Assembly: GCA_010645155.1 (NCBI GenBank)
Contig: CM021317.1
Span: 3,278,015 to 3,342,014 of the forward strand
Origin: Tigriopus japonicus
Taxonomy: Eukaryota > Arthropoda > Copepoda > Harpacticoida > Harpacticidae
Length of the DNA: 64,000 nucleotides
Direction: 5' to 3'
The stretch's first letter is position 1. Each line of letters starts with the position of its first letter. Below the pieces are notes generated by a model, which saw only the letters and a list, made by a program, of their open reading frames with translations, ran no database searches and was not told where the DNA came from. Below, one piece after another: positions 49,670 to 61,162 of this stretch. The position numbers and the translations under genes are program-made.

Positions 49670-51182
49670 TAGAGCTCTATATTAGAAAGATTACAATCAT
49701 ATCCAACGCCATCTAGTTGATTTGGTTCGCAACTGCTCGCCGTTCCCAAAACAATGCACCAGTACCCTCTAAGCAGAACAACTTTTCCAAAATATGAGAA
49801 CAAGGCAATAACTTTTGAGAAAGTAAAGGGCCTAGAACCTTAATGAAAGGGTCCAAAATGACCTATTAGTGTGTTTCAAATGATTCAAAGCTGAATTACT
49901 TGTAAAATTAAGTTTAAAACCAAAAACCTCCAAAACTCAGAATGGGCCCCATGACTCCATTACAATAATTGTATAACCATGTATAAATATATATCCAATG
50001 AGAAAATTCTCGCAATAAACATTATTATTTTTTAAAACCAAAAAGACCAAGAGAAAAATGAATATCTCACCCCTCACTCTGATCAATGCTTTTCAGAGAA
50101 AACGTTCGCAATCAGGGCTCCTACCATAAAAATGTGTCAGATAGAATATTGATAGATAGAGAGGAGAATGTTGATTTTTCCTTTCTTCACCTTTCAACCC
50201 TGAAATTTTGAGTCAAGTCCTCCTTGTTTGTTCACTGGGCTGGCTCAGTGTGGAGAGCGAGAGCGAGCGAGCGAGAGAGAGAGAGAGAGAAAGCTGGCCC
50301 GGCCCAGCAATCCTATCAGTTCCCTTCTTAACAAGTGCCAGTGGGCAAGCTGGGCAAGCCATTTGAAGCATAGATAAATAAAATAGAGATATCTCAATTT
50401 TGACGTCGACAAAACCGCCCTCTATGAGGGATTACCTAACAACATTGGTAAAAATGATTGTTTCATAAAGAACGTCATAGAGTGCGCCACCGTGTTTGTA
50501 ACGCAAATATCCTTTTTGAAGTTCGATTCTCAGAGTCAATTCAGAAAATACAGCCTACGTCATCTAGAGGTCACGGATCTCCGCACTGTCACGGCGGTCT
50601 GCCTGCTTAGCTAGAATTGAGAAGTCTGGGGGTAGTTTGTGTTTGAAGCTAGCAAGCATTTGACTGGACTCCCCTGCTGGCCCCCACCAGCCACTCCTGT
50701 GATCTTGCATATCAATGGGTAGGTGGGCAAGTTTAAATTGCAGTCAGGGGTGAAGTCAAGAGAGGAAGAAAATTCCCTGTGCTGTTTCTCAGCAATGACC
50801 ATGACAGTCAAGCACAAGAGGGAAGAGAATTCAGCAGCCCTGCAATTTCATTTTCAATCACATTGTTGCCATCACCACTTGCATCAATATGTCCAAGGGG
50901 ATAGATTTTCATTCTCTTAATGTCTTTTAAATCTTTAAACCTAATTTTACAAGTAATGCAATCTTAACTCATTTGAAACACACTAACAGTTCATTTTGGA
51001 CCCCTTCATAAGGGTTCTAGGCCCTTTAGTTTCTCAAAAGTTGCTTTCTTGGTCTCATATTTTGGAAAAGTTGTTCTGCTTAGAGGGTACTGGTGCATTG
51101 TTTTGGGAACGGCGAGCAGTTGCGAACCAAATCAACTAGATGGCGTTGGATATGATTGTACTCTTTCTAATATAGAGCTCTA
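49670..51182. mobile_element. Foldback hAT with very long inverted repeats, nested in another hAT
   Basis: Inverted ends of at least 200 bp start TAGAGCTCTATATTAGAAAG, with the 8-bp duplication ACCAAAAC at 49662-49669 and 51183-51190. The 1513-bp element is non-coding and contains a (GA)n tract at 50252-50291. Blocks such as GATGGCG and the GCGAGCAGTTGCG region are shared with the TAGAGCAC family at 23383 and 59333. Confidence 0.87.
50252..50291. repeat. (GA)n-rich microsatellite
   Basis: GAGAGCGAGAGCGAGCGAGC grading into a pure GA run, inside the foldback hAT. Confidence 0.9.
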
Positions 51183-52341
51183 ACCAAAACTATTGTCATA
51201 CACGAAAAAAACCTGCGCCATCTATTGTGGCAAATTGAAATTTTTTATTTTTGAATCAATGACATGTCAAGTATGCCTCCAAATACGGCCAAATGCATCA
51301 AGTTCCCCAAAAAACAAATTCGCAAAATTGGTGAACACAGACAGAAATACCAAAGAATTACGTTGTCAAAAAAATATTTTTTCCAATATCTGCCTTTTTT
51401 CAAATATTTAGGCCTTTTGAAAAAAATGTATCATGGATATTTTGTCACTTTCTGCAAATATTTTTCCGGGCCCTACTAATCACCATTTAAGTTTGAATTG
51501 AATTGATTAAACGGCCTTTCTTAATCAGTTAAATAACTGATATCCGTTCAATTGTTTAGGTGAAACCAATTATGTGGTATATTATTTAAGCTTCACTTTT
51601 TCAATTGAAAATTCTTTCAATCAAATAACGTTTCTCGAAGATTTTTGCCAAGATTCAGCTGAACTTGCTATTTAGTCGCGATACCTGGGAGAAATGGGCG
51701 GGATAAATGGGTAAGATTAAGGGGATAAATATTTTTTTAATGAATACTAGCTATTGATTGTCCAACAGTAAAGCTTTTTTCTTGTACGTCGACTTTTTTA
51801 TTTATCATTTGAAATAGCATAAAAAGTTCCCTAACATGCCAAACATGCGATTGTCTTCCCCTAAAACACCCATTCTTGAGTTTGGTGGAAGCATTTTGGC
51901 CACACTCAGACCATAGATATAGGCGCAAGGCGCCTAGATTCCCAACCTGGAAGCGTCATCTGATGGCTTACTACCGCTATCTAGTGATGTTTACCTTGAG
52001 ACTCAGTTCCGAGATGGACTTAGTGGTTTTGAGCCAAGTGAGCTTGGTTGTGCATGTGTGCACTACCTGTTTTTCGGTTTCAACTTCAGAGTTGCACCGC
52101 TAGGGTCCCTCGTAGGGCTGGGAGTCTCCCTCACTGGAAGTGTGGCTGTTGGGGACTTTTATCCCGCTAGCTCAGTGGACTGTATATATACTTCGATTCT
52201 TGCTTACTGACTGATCATTTATTTTCTCGTTTCTTTGACATTAACATTTTATTCTTCATAACGGTTCAATTAGCTAATATTCTGCGTTGAGGTCTTTCTT
52301 GGGAAATCGGGAATTCAATTAGCGGATAATCGTCACAACAG

Positions 52342-52536
52342 TGGCCAAGCCCTCTTTGCTCAGACCCTCTTCTCCAAGCTCTGCACAACTGTGCCAACGC
52401 TCCCATGATCACCTTTGACGTGGAGAACACCTTCTCAGCTCTCCGGAGTCGAACATGCCAAAAAAGGGACAGATTCTTAAAAGGACACAACCATAATGTC
52501 CAATTTTTCCGATGGATTAGTAAGAACATCCTGTAA
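52342..52536 (+). pseudogene. Possible hAT transposase C-terminal remnant
   Basis: A 64-codon frame (LHNCANAPMITFDVENTFSA then LRSRTCQKRDRFLKGHN) ends at TAA 52534-52536. It is followed by TTTGCACTTTTTGCACATTT-type sequence like the right end of the hAT at 44257-46052. The position just inside a hAT-like end suggests the tail of a transposase frame. The protein motif is only loosely transposase-like, so the call is tentative. Confidence 0.3.
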
Positions 52537-53036
52537 GGATGCAAAAAATAAGCATGTTTTGTTTGCGAAAAAAACCTCTTTGTGCACTTTTTATTTGCAC
52601 TTTTTGCACATTTCACTTTACAATTTTTACCATGTTTTGTGCACTTTTCTGACAACTGTAGTCATCAGTACTAAACATGCAGTACATGATTTAGCACTTG
52701 AGTGAGCTCACTTTTATGTTATTACTATGGCTTGGAAAACATAGCCAACCCATATTGCCCCAAAAATTGCAACTTTCGGTCATTTTAGTCAAATTTACCA
52801 ACGTTCCATTTTTCTCAACAAACCAATAGCTTTGCCTTAACCACTTGAATCCTATTGGAAATTGGTCAAATTATTTATTTTATACGCACTTTTACAAGAC
52901 TTTTCAAAGAGTAGCTTTTATAATGTTCTAGAATAGTTTATTCCATGCCGAACTGTGTTCGTAAGGAAGAAAAAAGTGAAATGACAGACATTTGATTGGC
53001 CAAATTTGACATATTCATTTCAAAAAGTGAAATTAT

Positions 53037-53104
53037 GATTTCTCCCGACAATGTCAATTCTATCCCCAAAAGGATTCGAACTCTCGCCGTCTGGGGAAGC
53101 ACTT
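53037..53104 (-). mobile_element. SINE (type 2) internal fragment
   Basis: Matches 18568-18640: GATTTCTCCCGACA, the B-box complement AGGATTCGAAC and CGCCGTCTGGGGAAGCACTT. Both ends are missing. Confidence 0.7.
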
Positions 53105-53696
53105 GAGGTCAGAAAAAATGACTTTTTTGAAACTTTCGTCAAATTGAGTGTAACTTTAGGGCTATAAAACAGCGATTTTATCCAAGCCCTGGTAAGTTTT
53201 TTTTAAAAACTCGGATGGATATTTCTTTGCAGCAATGACATCTTACTTAAATTGGCAAAACTAGAGTGTTTTCACCAAGTTGACCATACGTTGATATTTA
53301 ATGAAATAAAAAGGGAAATTTGAAAACATCATGAGTCATGATTCATGACTCATGAATAGGGCGTCAAAAAATGCCCCATCACATCAAATGATATCCAGAT
53401 TTAGGAGAAAAAGGGGTCGCATATGCCCCCAAAAATATGCAATAAAGTGGACCAAATTTAGAAGAAATTAACTTCATTCTTTAGTTAAGAAGAGCCTTGT
53501 TCCAAAGGATCAAGGCTGACCACCTGACCACCATGCTCCATTTGCTTAAAAGTGGCAGAATATGGCAATATGGCAAAATGTCACTGAGTGCCGATAATAA
53601 GTTGCAGTATTTTACACATTTTTTTGGTTGTCTCAGCTTCAAACCAGTTGGCAGCACTGCATGCAAAATTGATCATCGCCCAAATAGTGCGCCCAA

Positions 53697-53830
53697 GACG
53701 CAAAATTTTACAATAATGACCTCAAATTGTCATTGGTGTAAAAATCTGTCTTTTTGGTCAAAAACGTCTGTTGTCTCAAATGTCACTTTTCATGTTTTCA
53801 CTTTTTACAAAAAAAACACTGCACTCTTTT
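53697..53830 (+). repeat. Inverted repeat arm, left of gene copy 3
   Basis: About 130 bp (GTCATTGGTGTAAAAATCTG...TTTTTACAAAAAAAACACTG) recur in reverse at 56540-56690. The two arms bracket exon 1 of gene copy 3. Confidence 0.7.
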
Positions 53831-55700
53831 TATTGACCGCCTTCTCCTTTCTGACACTTCCTCCAAGCCCAAAGAGGTCAGGTCCAAAATATTATTCACC
53901 TACAACTTACTTTTTTACCCTACAAATCATTTTATTACCCTCCCAATCACTTCATTGCCCTATAAATGAATCATGCTTTTACAAATACATCTCAGACGCA
54001 CAATCACTTGCACGTCTGAAGCCCCCGTCTCATTGACGGGGATTGATCCACTGTAGAAGTCGTGATAGGCTTTTATACCATGGCACTGAGTAGCCAACAC
54101 ACCAACTGATGTACTTGAGGTGAACGGAGCTTGCTCCTAATACCGGTATTGAGTAAGCAAAGCATGCTAGTTGGATAGTACGAATGTCCGTGGTTGAACT
54201 GATTTTCAGGGTTGAAAATTTGTAACGGAAGTCCCAAAAAGGATAAGTTGGTCAACAAAATACCATATGCACCCACAAATGAAGGGAGGAATGGTCAAGA
54301 TCCGACATCACTCGTTTCATTTTAATTGACGCCCCTCGGGCTGACGCCCTCGGGTCGCCAATAAAATGAAACTCCCTCCGCCGGATTTTGGCCATTACTC
54401 CCTTCCTTTGCAGGTGCATAAATAGTATTTATTGCTTCTGCGCTACATTCATAAACAGCAAAATCCGACCAAACAATATTTGAAACAGACAAGTTTACAC
54501 TAATAATTCTGGTACCTTGATAAACTTTCAATGACAAGCCAAGAATTCTGTATGCTTTTATGGTCTTCATGATCCCTAATTTTGATTGATTGAACAAATG
54601 TTGGTGATGGTTGGAATGCTTTTGTCAAGTCTTTTCTTCCACAAATGCCATTTATACAAACGGTTGTGCGTGTAAAATGCAACTTTGATTAGGTCCAAGT
54701 GTTTGCATTTTTTATTGTTTTGTCGCCATATTTGCTCTATTTGTTGATGCATTGTTTGCCGTTTTTATTTGTATTTTTTGTCCAGCCTTACTTGCTACCA
54801 CTAATATGCTCTGAACTCGCCAAAAAATTCGTTGAAGCACTTAAAGTATTCAAGTCTCCCTTAAAAAGTTCACACTAAGTCTAGCTTAGAATTAACATTT
54901 GAAGGCTTGAAATTGCCGATATTGTCTTGTCAGGTAAACAAAAGTGGTAAATACACTACTTTTCACATTAATGTCAGCCCTTACTTTGAACACCAATAAA
55001 AAGCTTCAACAAAATGTACACATGAAGAAGAAAGTGACCACGTTCTTGGAGGTACCATGCTTGATATTCTCCAAACAACTACTATTATAGGTGTTCTTTC
55101 AATCAATTTTGAATGGTCATCAAGTCCGAGGGTTTTCACGGCTTACTACAAGCCCCGTTTCATCAAAGTGCCACAAGATGTCCTCCAAGTCATGAAAAAA
55201 TGTCTACTTTTTTTTAGGTAAAAGCTTATTATGTAGTATCTAAAACTGGGGCTAAACTGGCTCTGTGTGACACTAGTGTGAAGTGTGAAAAACTGGCTCC
55301 TGAGTCTGAAACTGAATCTCTGAGACGAGTTTTCGCCGTCTAAAACGACGCACGCTAAAAATTGGCAGCACCTTGCCGACTACCCAATTATTACCGGTGC
55401 AATGCTCAGGTCTATACAAAAACATCAAAAGTACTTGCTCTGACTCAAGACCGAGAAAAAGTTCCCCTTTGCTCCAATTTTAATGCTAGATCTGTAATAT
55501 AGGTAGATGGGGTAGTTGACACAATACACTAAGGGATAACACCTGATCGTTACGACCAACTTCAAATAAAAAAACGCCGTGAAGTGGCTATCGGATATGG
55601 GATAATAAAGTAAACGTTACTTTGATCAAAACTAAAATTTGAAAAAAGTTTGGGTCAAATACTGTAGAGTCCCTTATCTGATAACTGTTCATTCCAAGCA
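53831..55700. other. Non-coding spacer before gene copy 3
   Basis: AT-rich. A short GC-rich palindromic stretch at 54330-54358 (GACGCCCCTCGGGCTGACGC) stands out. No gene recognised. Confidence 0.4.
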
Positions 55701-55705
55701 ATTCA

Positions 55706-55719
55706 CACAAAAAGTCACT
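55706..55719 (+). promoter_or_regulatory. Conserved CACAAAAAGTCACT motif upstream of gene copy 3
   Basis: Lies 66-79 nt before the ATG of copy 3. It differs by one base from the copy 1 and copy 2 blocks. Confidence 0.4.
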
Positions 55720-55784
55720 CAAGTGTAATCACTCCGTCAAGGCAGACTGTGTGTCGTTTGTTCTCTTAAAGTGAGTAACCAAGA

Positions 55785-56125
55785 ATGAAGCTGAAGCTCT
55801 TCATAATAGCTGCAAGCGCAAGTTTCAGTGTGTTTTTCCTATATCAACATTATGTGCCCAAACAAGACAACGAAGGCGACTTCCGGGATTCTTTTTCATT
55901 TCATTCGGTCGACCTCAAATCTGCCGGTGAATCAGAATGCAAATGTCCAAGATTTTTTGATGAGGACAAAAATTCTACTACAGAACCATTTTTGACTGGA
56001 GATGAAGTCGGAACCTGTTCACGATCTACGTCAGCCTTGAAACTTGGACAAAGGGTTGTCAGTTTCTCATTTTATCATGGCCACACCTATGACCTTTTTG
56101 ATCGAGATTACTTCTCCGGAATAAG
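55785..56125 (+). CDS. Tandem family copy 3: exon 1 only (partial or decayed gene)
   Basis: A 341-nt exon starts with ATG and codes for MKLKLFIIAASASFSVFFLY (signal anchor), then a diverged stem and the conserved EVGTCSRSTSALKLGQRVVS and FDRDYFSGIR segments. It ends in phase 2 at AG|GAAAGT, the same GA donor as in copies 1 and 2. No sequence matching exons 2-4 (RIDKNSAL, RDLDS, CPEECRRG) is found in the 7.9 kb to the right edge. Either the rest lies beyond the window after a very long intron, or this is a partial duplication. The open exon and conserved upstream motif argue against old decay. Confidence 0.6.
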
Positions 56126-56539
56126 GAAAGTTGATATCTAATTTGGGGACAAAAAGGAAAGATTTACGGGGATTCTAGTTCGACATTTTTGCCAAGATTA
56201 CCAATCTAGGAGATAGCCCGTAAGTGGCAATATTTTTTTTGTTTAAAGTTGCACTCAATTCGACGAAGGTTCCTAAAAGAATTGCTATTTCTGGCCTAAA
56301 AATGTCACTTTAGTCATTAAAAATGTCAAATTTGGCCAAATTTTTGTCTCCGTTTTGGGCGAAGCTTGTAGTTTAAAGTTTGTCTTTTCTTGAACCTTCA
56401 GCTTCTTTAAGAATACAGTTTTATTTGCCACAAATTATTCTAGAATCAGAAAAATATTAATACTTTGAAAAGATCCTAAAAAAGTATGTGTAAATATATA
56501 TATTTCGAGCGAAATTCCACAAAATTTCAGTAAAAAACT

Positions 56540-56690
56540 GCAAAGTTGCTAAATAGTGCAGAGTGTTTTTTTTGTTAAAAGTGAAAGCATGAAAAGTGGC
56601 ATTTGAGACAACAAACTTTTCACACCCAAAAGACAGATTTTTGCACCAATGACAATTTAAGGTCATTGTTGGGCAAAAAATCAAAAAGTT
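56540..56690 (-). repeat. Inverted repeat arm, right of gene copy 3
   Basis: Reverse-complement match to 53697-53830, including GAAAAGTGGCATTTGAGACA. Part of a larger AT-rich repeat that ends near TCGAGCCTTA at 56745. Confidence 0.65.
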
Positions 56691-56907
56691 GGCAATTTTG
56701 ATTAAAATGGCCAAAAGTTGCAATTTTGGTGCAAGTAGCATTTAACAACTTTTTTCGAGCCTTACTAATGAGCACGTGTTACAGTGGATAGATTTTGACC
56801 CTTTAGTCAATAAAATAGTTGGTGACTATTATGATTTATAAAACCACTTTGACTCGACAAAAGAATAGGCGAAGGGTGATTAAGGAAGTTTTAACAAGTT
56901 TAACGTA

Positions 56908-57050
56908 CAGTGAAATCTCGATTTTACGATAAATTTTTGGGTTACCGACTTTGTACGACTTATACGACAGCGACTTGATTTAACGATAAATTGCGATTTA
57001 ACGATATATTTTGGGGTGACGGACACTATCGTTAAATCGAAATTTCACTG
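56908..57050. mobile_element. pogo/Tigger-like MITE
   Basis: A 143-bp element with inverted ends CAGTGAAATCTCGATTTTAC / CAGTGAAATTTCGATTTAAC, flanked by TA on both sides. CAGTG...TCGATTTAACGA ends are the classic signature of pogo-type Tc1/mariner elements. Internal direct repeats of GATTTAACGATA are present. It is non-coding. Confidence 0.85.
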
Positions 57051-57755
57051 TAGTATATCAGGTCAGGAGCCTTCCTCTCAATTGAAAGTTTCCAAAAATC
57101 TTGCGCTCCATTACCAGGTTGGAAAAGAAACCCTTTTTAGCCCAGATCAGAAGGTTGCGTGTTCAAATCACGTCGGGGTCACCAGTTTAGCTCCTGTATA
57201 ATGACACGTGCGAACGCTCCGAAGTAGTCGACAATTAAATAGCTGCCTTTATTCTCTCTTCTCTCTGGGTGCCTCACTAGGCACTACACCTTCATAACTT
57301 TAGCCCTTGACTTTTAGATGATGGGATATTAGTTTGGTTTACTCAAAAGCGCCGATTTAATGTGTCTGGTTATCGACAGATAGACTGAGCACAGATTTTC
57401 CCAAAAAGCTCCCCATGTGAAGGAACGATCAACAAAAAATATTCCTTAAATTTTTTTAATGTTTCCTCAAAACTAATAAAATCATAACTGAGAAACTCTC
57501 TTTAGAAAACGGAAGAGGTTACCCACTTTATTTTGTCTTTGACTAGGCAATCTGCTCGGTTCCAAAAATAGAAGTGATCGCCTATCAAAGAGGTCTAAAA
57601 AAAACAGGGCAATTACCATTTCAAGATAAGAAAGAGCTAAAAACTTAAGTTTGCATGCTATTTTTGTAACTAAAAAGAAATAAAATGTGGCTGAAAGCCA
57701 ATCAAAATAGCGCCAATTCAACATAGAGCCAATTATTATTTTAGAATTTTATAGG

Positions 57756-58034
57756 TTGTTTTTAAACTATGTGTTTTGTAAGATGAGAATGAACGACCAA
57801 GCCTTTAATTTGCTAAAAGGCTTCTTTTGGGAAAATTGCTGTCTTTATGAAGAATACATGTCTTCTCTTAAGGAAACACCTCTCCTTGAGTCAATGCTCC
57901 AAGACCTAATTCTTGAAATTGAAGTTCATTTTGAAAGAACTTCGTTCTATTCTAGAGAAAGGGATTTGGATGAGACAGAGAGGAATAAATCTGTATATGC
58001 CCATCTTCTTAAATTCGTTTCTTTGTTAAATTGA
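57756..58034 (+). CDS. Hypothetical 92-codon open frame
   Basis: Acidic frame rich in Leu/Glu/Phe (NDQAFNLLKGFFWENC, LQDLILEIEVHFERTSFYSR) ending at TGA 58032-58034. Composition is more protein-like than nearby frames. A perfect donor context CACAAG|GTAAGTTAG lies at 58042-58056, 13 nt after the stop. That would fit an exon end with a 3' UTR intron, or an exon whose frame is disrupted. I recognise no family. Confidence 0.25.
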   Translation: MFLNYVFCKMRMNDQAFNLLKGFFWENCCLYEEYMSSLKETPLLESMLQDLILEIEVHFERTSFYSRERDLDETERNKSVYAHLLKFVSLLN

Positions 58035-58283
58035 TTCCATCCACAAGGTAAGTTAGATTCACTCTCTCTTGAAGCGGCTTTACTTTGAGCGGGCACTATT
58101 TTAATTTGACCAGAGATATGTGCACAGTCACACTCTCTTTTAATCTCATAGGATACCAATCAAAACTTAGCGTTGAACCGTCCTTTAGTGTTAACAATTA
58201 GTAATATCAGTGGGTATCTTTGGAAACCAAATAGAGGCAAGGAGAGGGAATATTCATTCATGGAACACCATGAATGATGAGGG

Positions 58284-58555
58284 GTGTGATCACTCCTTAT
58301 CAAACGAACACTCAATAATCCAATTTGTTTGCTTTGAAATGCAAACTTGGAGTTTGGCGAGACAAAGCATCCAAATGCAGCAGCATAACAAAGTTGGAAG
58401 GCAGCGATGGGGAGTTATCAGCCGTGTGATCACTCCTTATCAAACGAACACTCAATAATCCAATTTGTTTGCTTTGAAATGCAAACTTGGAGTTTGGCGA
58501 GACAAAGCATCCAAATGCAGCAGCATAACAAAGTTGGAAGGCAGCGATGGGGAGT
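58284..58555. repeat. 140-bp tandem duplication
   Basis: The unit GTGTGATCACTCCTTATCAA... at 58284-58423 is repeated at 58424-58555 (132 bp retained), near-identical. The second unit runs directly into GGGGAGTAATTGTAA, which looks like the sub-terminal AATTAC-rich sequence of the hAT at 2583-3566. Confidence 0.88.
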
Positions 58556-58800
58556 AATTGTAAATGAATTTAATTTTAAAAAATGCAAGAATTTACGGTT
58601 GTGGACCAAGTAATTGCAATCAATGACATTTTTGAGCCAAGTAAAAATAATTATTTACATTTTGGGATTAACTAATTGTAATTAATTGCATTTTTGCATT
58701 TTGGCCCAAATAATAGTCAATTGATTACCTTTTGGCCATGTATTAAACGATTTTTCGCTCAAAATGCAAAATTGCTTTCTAAAATTGTAATACTTTAAAT
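58556..58800. repeat. AATTAC-rich hAT-end-like sequence
   Basis: Degenerate GTAATTG/CAATTAC blocks separated by TTTTGG-type spacers resemble the ends of the hAT at 2583-3566. No target duplication found. Confidence 0.4.
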
Positions 58801-59332
58801 AGACCATAGAGATCAATTCAGTAGTTTTTTTTTATTTGTCATCAATTTGATGCCCAAAGGAATAGATCATAGTACAGTCAATGCTTACACACACAAAATG
58901 ATAATTTTTTTTTCGCTTTAGAAACAGCATACCATTTGGACAAACGTTTGGTTCCACTAGAGATTTCACACTCATAAGATGACAAGTAAAATACAGATGG
59001 AGTTAAAAAAAACACTCAAAAATCTTTGCTTTCCTAAAATCTTTCTCATCATTAAAGGAATCTTTTTGTTATCGCAAATGACCAGTTGAGCCATTGCTAC
59101 TAAAAATTTACAGCAATTCGTTGCTATAACTGTTTTAATCAAACAAATGTTTCCAAGTAATTTTATTAAAAAGAAGAATTTACTTTGATATGTAATGTAA
59201 GTGTCTTGTCACGGTGTTTCGAATGGCATTTTAGGTTTGGATCGTAATTCCCAAAGACCTCTTGGCAGTTTTTAGACCCAAAATTCAATGGGGAACAACT
59301 TTAATTGTATGGTGTTACATAATTTTAGATAG

Positions 59333-59773
59333 AACAGAGTACGGTCATAAAGTACGCCATCTAGCGGATTTCATGCGGCAACAACTCGCGTTCCCACGAT
59401 ACACATATTTTTGAAGATTGCAACGCTCAGTCATCTTTTTTGGACTACAGTAACTTAAGTGCCTAAAATGTTGACGGTGGAACTCAAAATAGAACCTTTA
59501 GTGTTTTTCTGATGAATTTTGGCATAGATCATGCATGAATTACCTTTTTAGTAGTCAGGTTTCCATGCCAATTTGAAAGGGATTTTACCAATAATTTCAA
59601 CCAAAAACCACCTCAGGTTCATCAACAACACTCAGTCAACATTTGAGGCACTTTAGTTTGTCCAAAACTGATGGTTGACCGTTGCAATCTTCAAAAATAT
59701 GTGTATCATGGGAACTGCGAGCTGTTGCCGCATGAAATCCATTAGATGGCGCACTTTATGACCGTACTCTGTT
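59333..59773. mobile_element. hAT-like MITE, TAGAGCAC-related, ~95-bp inverted repeats
   Basis: The arms AACAGAGTACGGTCATAAAG and its complement extend for ~95 bp each and match the interior of the 188-bp MITE at 23383-23570. The extreme TAGAGCAC tips are missing. It splits the dispersed repeat that is continuous at 14566-14760, which dates it as younger than that repeat. Confidence 0.75.
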
Positions 59774-60517
59774 AGGTCCAGGTAAAAAGGTACATACCTA
59801 AAAACCTGTCAATTTGCAGCATTTTTGATAAACGATTTACGGGGGGATCCAGGCTATACATAGACTGGGCCTGTATTTCGTTGAATTGCACCATTTTCGG
59901 ATTGCTGTCGAATATCGAAATAAAGATTCACCTCTTGTGAGCAGATGTTATGTTGTCAGACAAACATGTTCGAAGCTATGATTTAATTAGACAAGGTGTG
60001 TTGGGTGACCCCTGCACGTTTCAAAACATGGACGTCAAGAGCGAGAAACTTGTCAAAATCCAATATATTAATTGTAAAGTAAAGATGTTGCTCATACTGA
60101 TATTTCTATGTTTGGTGAAGATTTGTCTAGAAAAAATGATAAATTTCGATTTGATACAGCTTAGCTTTGAAAGTTGCATCATTTTATAAAGTTGCTCGCT
60201 CTCGCGACGCTTGTTTTCAATACAGGGGTCAACCAACATGCCTTGTCTAATTAAATCATAGCTTTGAGCAAGTTTGTCTAAGAACAAAATTTGGAAAATA
60301 ACATCTGCTCACAAGAGATGAATATTCAATTCGATATTTTTTATCAATCCAAAAATCGTACATTTAAACGAGTTACAAGCCCAGTGTACCTCTAGTCTGG
60401 ATTAGAGGGCTAACAGAAAAATGTCACTCCAGTTCAGTCAGTGGAAATTTGGTTTGAACACACTTCATTGATCCGGCAGCAAGGGTGCCAAGTGACTTGA
60501 TTCATATGGCATAGGGC

Positions 60518-60843
60518 AATTGAAGTGTGGCTTTGTTGTGCCTTTTCATGGAGCAAGAGCATCGACATCTGCCATGGCTAGCTCGCACTGTGCATGCACT
60601 TGGAAAGAGATAAAATTCCGCATAGCTCAAGCTAGTGTGGCAAACTTGTAACATAATGTCCTATTTGATGTAGCTAAACCATTATTACATTGCTAGAAAC
60701 AAGTCAATGTAACATGTGTTTAACAATTCCTTGAAATATGTCAAGTTTTGTCTCTCTGCAAGTGCATGCAGAGGGTTAGTTGGTCGTGACTCTTGTTAGC
60801 GCTCTTGCTCCATGAAAAGGCACAACAAAGCCACACTTCAATT
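60518..60843. repeat. Palindromic insert 1 (foldback)
   Basis: Inverted arms of ~41 bp, AATTGAAGTGTGGCTTTGTT...CATGGAGCAAGAGC and complement. No target duplication certain. Confidence 0.75.
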
Positions 60844-60854
60844 TGAACCCTCCA

Positions 60855-61162
60855 CAAAATTTCAGCTGATTCCACAAAATAAGCGCCTCTTGCGGTCAGA
60901 TTGAGTCATAGTTGCCAGCTAGCGAGTGTGTTTTAATGCCACTCATTGGCAAACCGTTAGAGATTTTCTTGACATTAACATTTCTCCGAAATGTTGGAGT
61001 TTGATATCATAATGTCATTGCAAAGAAATGTAAACATCTAAGGAAAAACCTATTTTACCACAGTTTTGCCAAAGGTGGCATTAAAACCCGCTCTCTAGCT
61101 GGCAACTATGTCTGAATCTGACCGCAAGAGGCGCTTATTTTGTGGAATCAGCTGAAATTTTG
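60855..61162. repeat. Palindromic insert 2 (foldback)
   Basis: Inverted arms of ~88 bp starting CAAAATTTCAGCTGATTCCA and ending at TTTTAATGCCAC and its complement. It abuts insert 1, separated by about a dozen bases. Confidence 0.75.

Larger units (their letters stand above)
49246..51475. mobile_element. hAT element, TAGGGCCCGG family, copy B, with nested insertions
   Basis: A 2230-bp span with ends TATGGCCCGGAAA / TAGGGCCCGGAAA and perfect 8-bp duplications CTAATCAC at 49238-49245 and 51476-51483. Its own sequence matches 39888-40910. Nested inside are a 150-bp solo LTR (49405-49554) and a complete second hAT (49670-51182). Confidence 0.87.
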
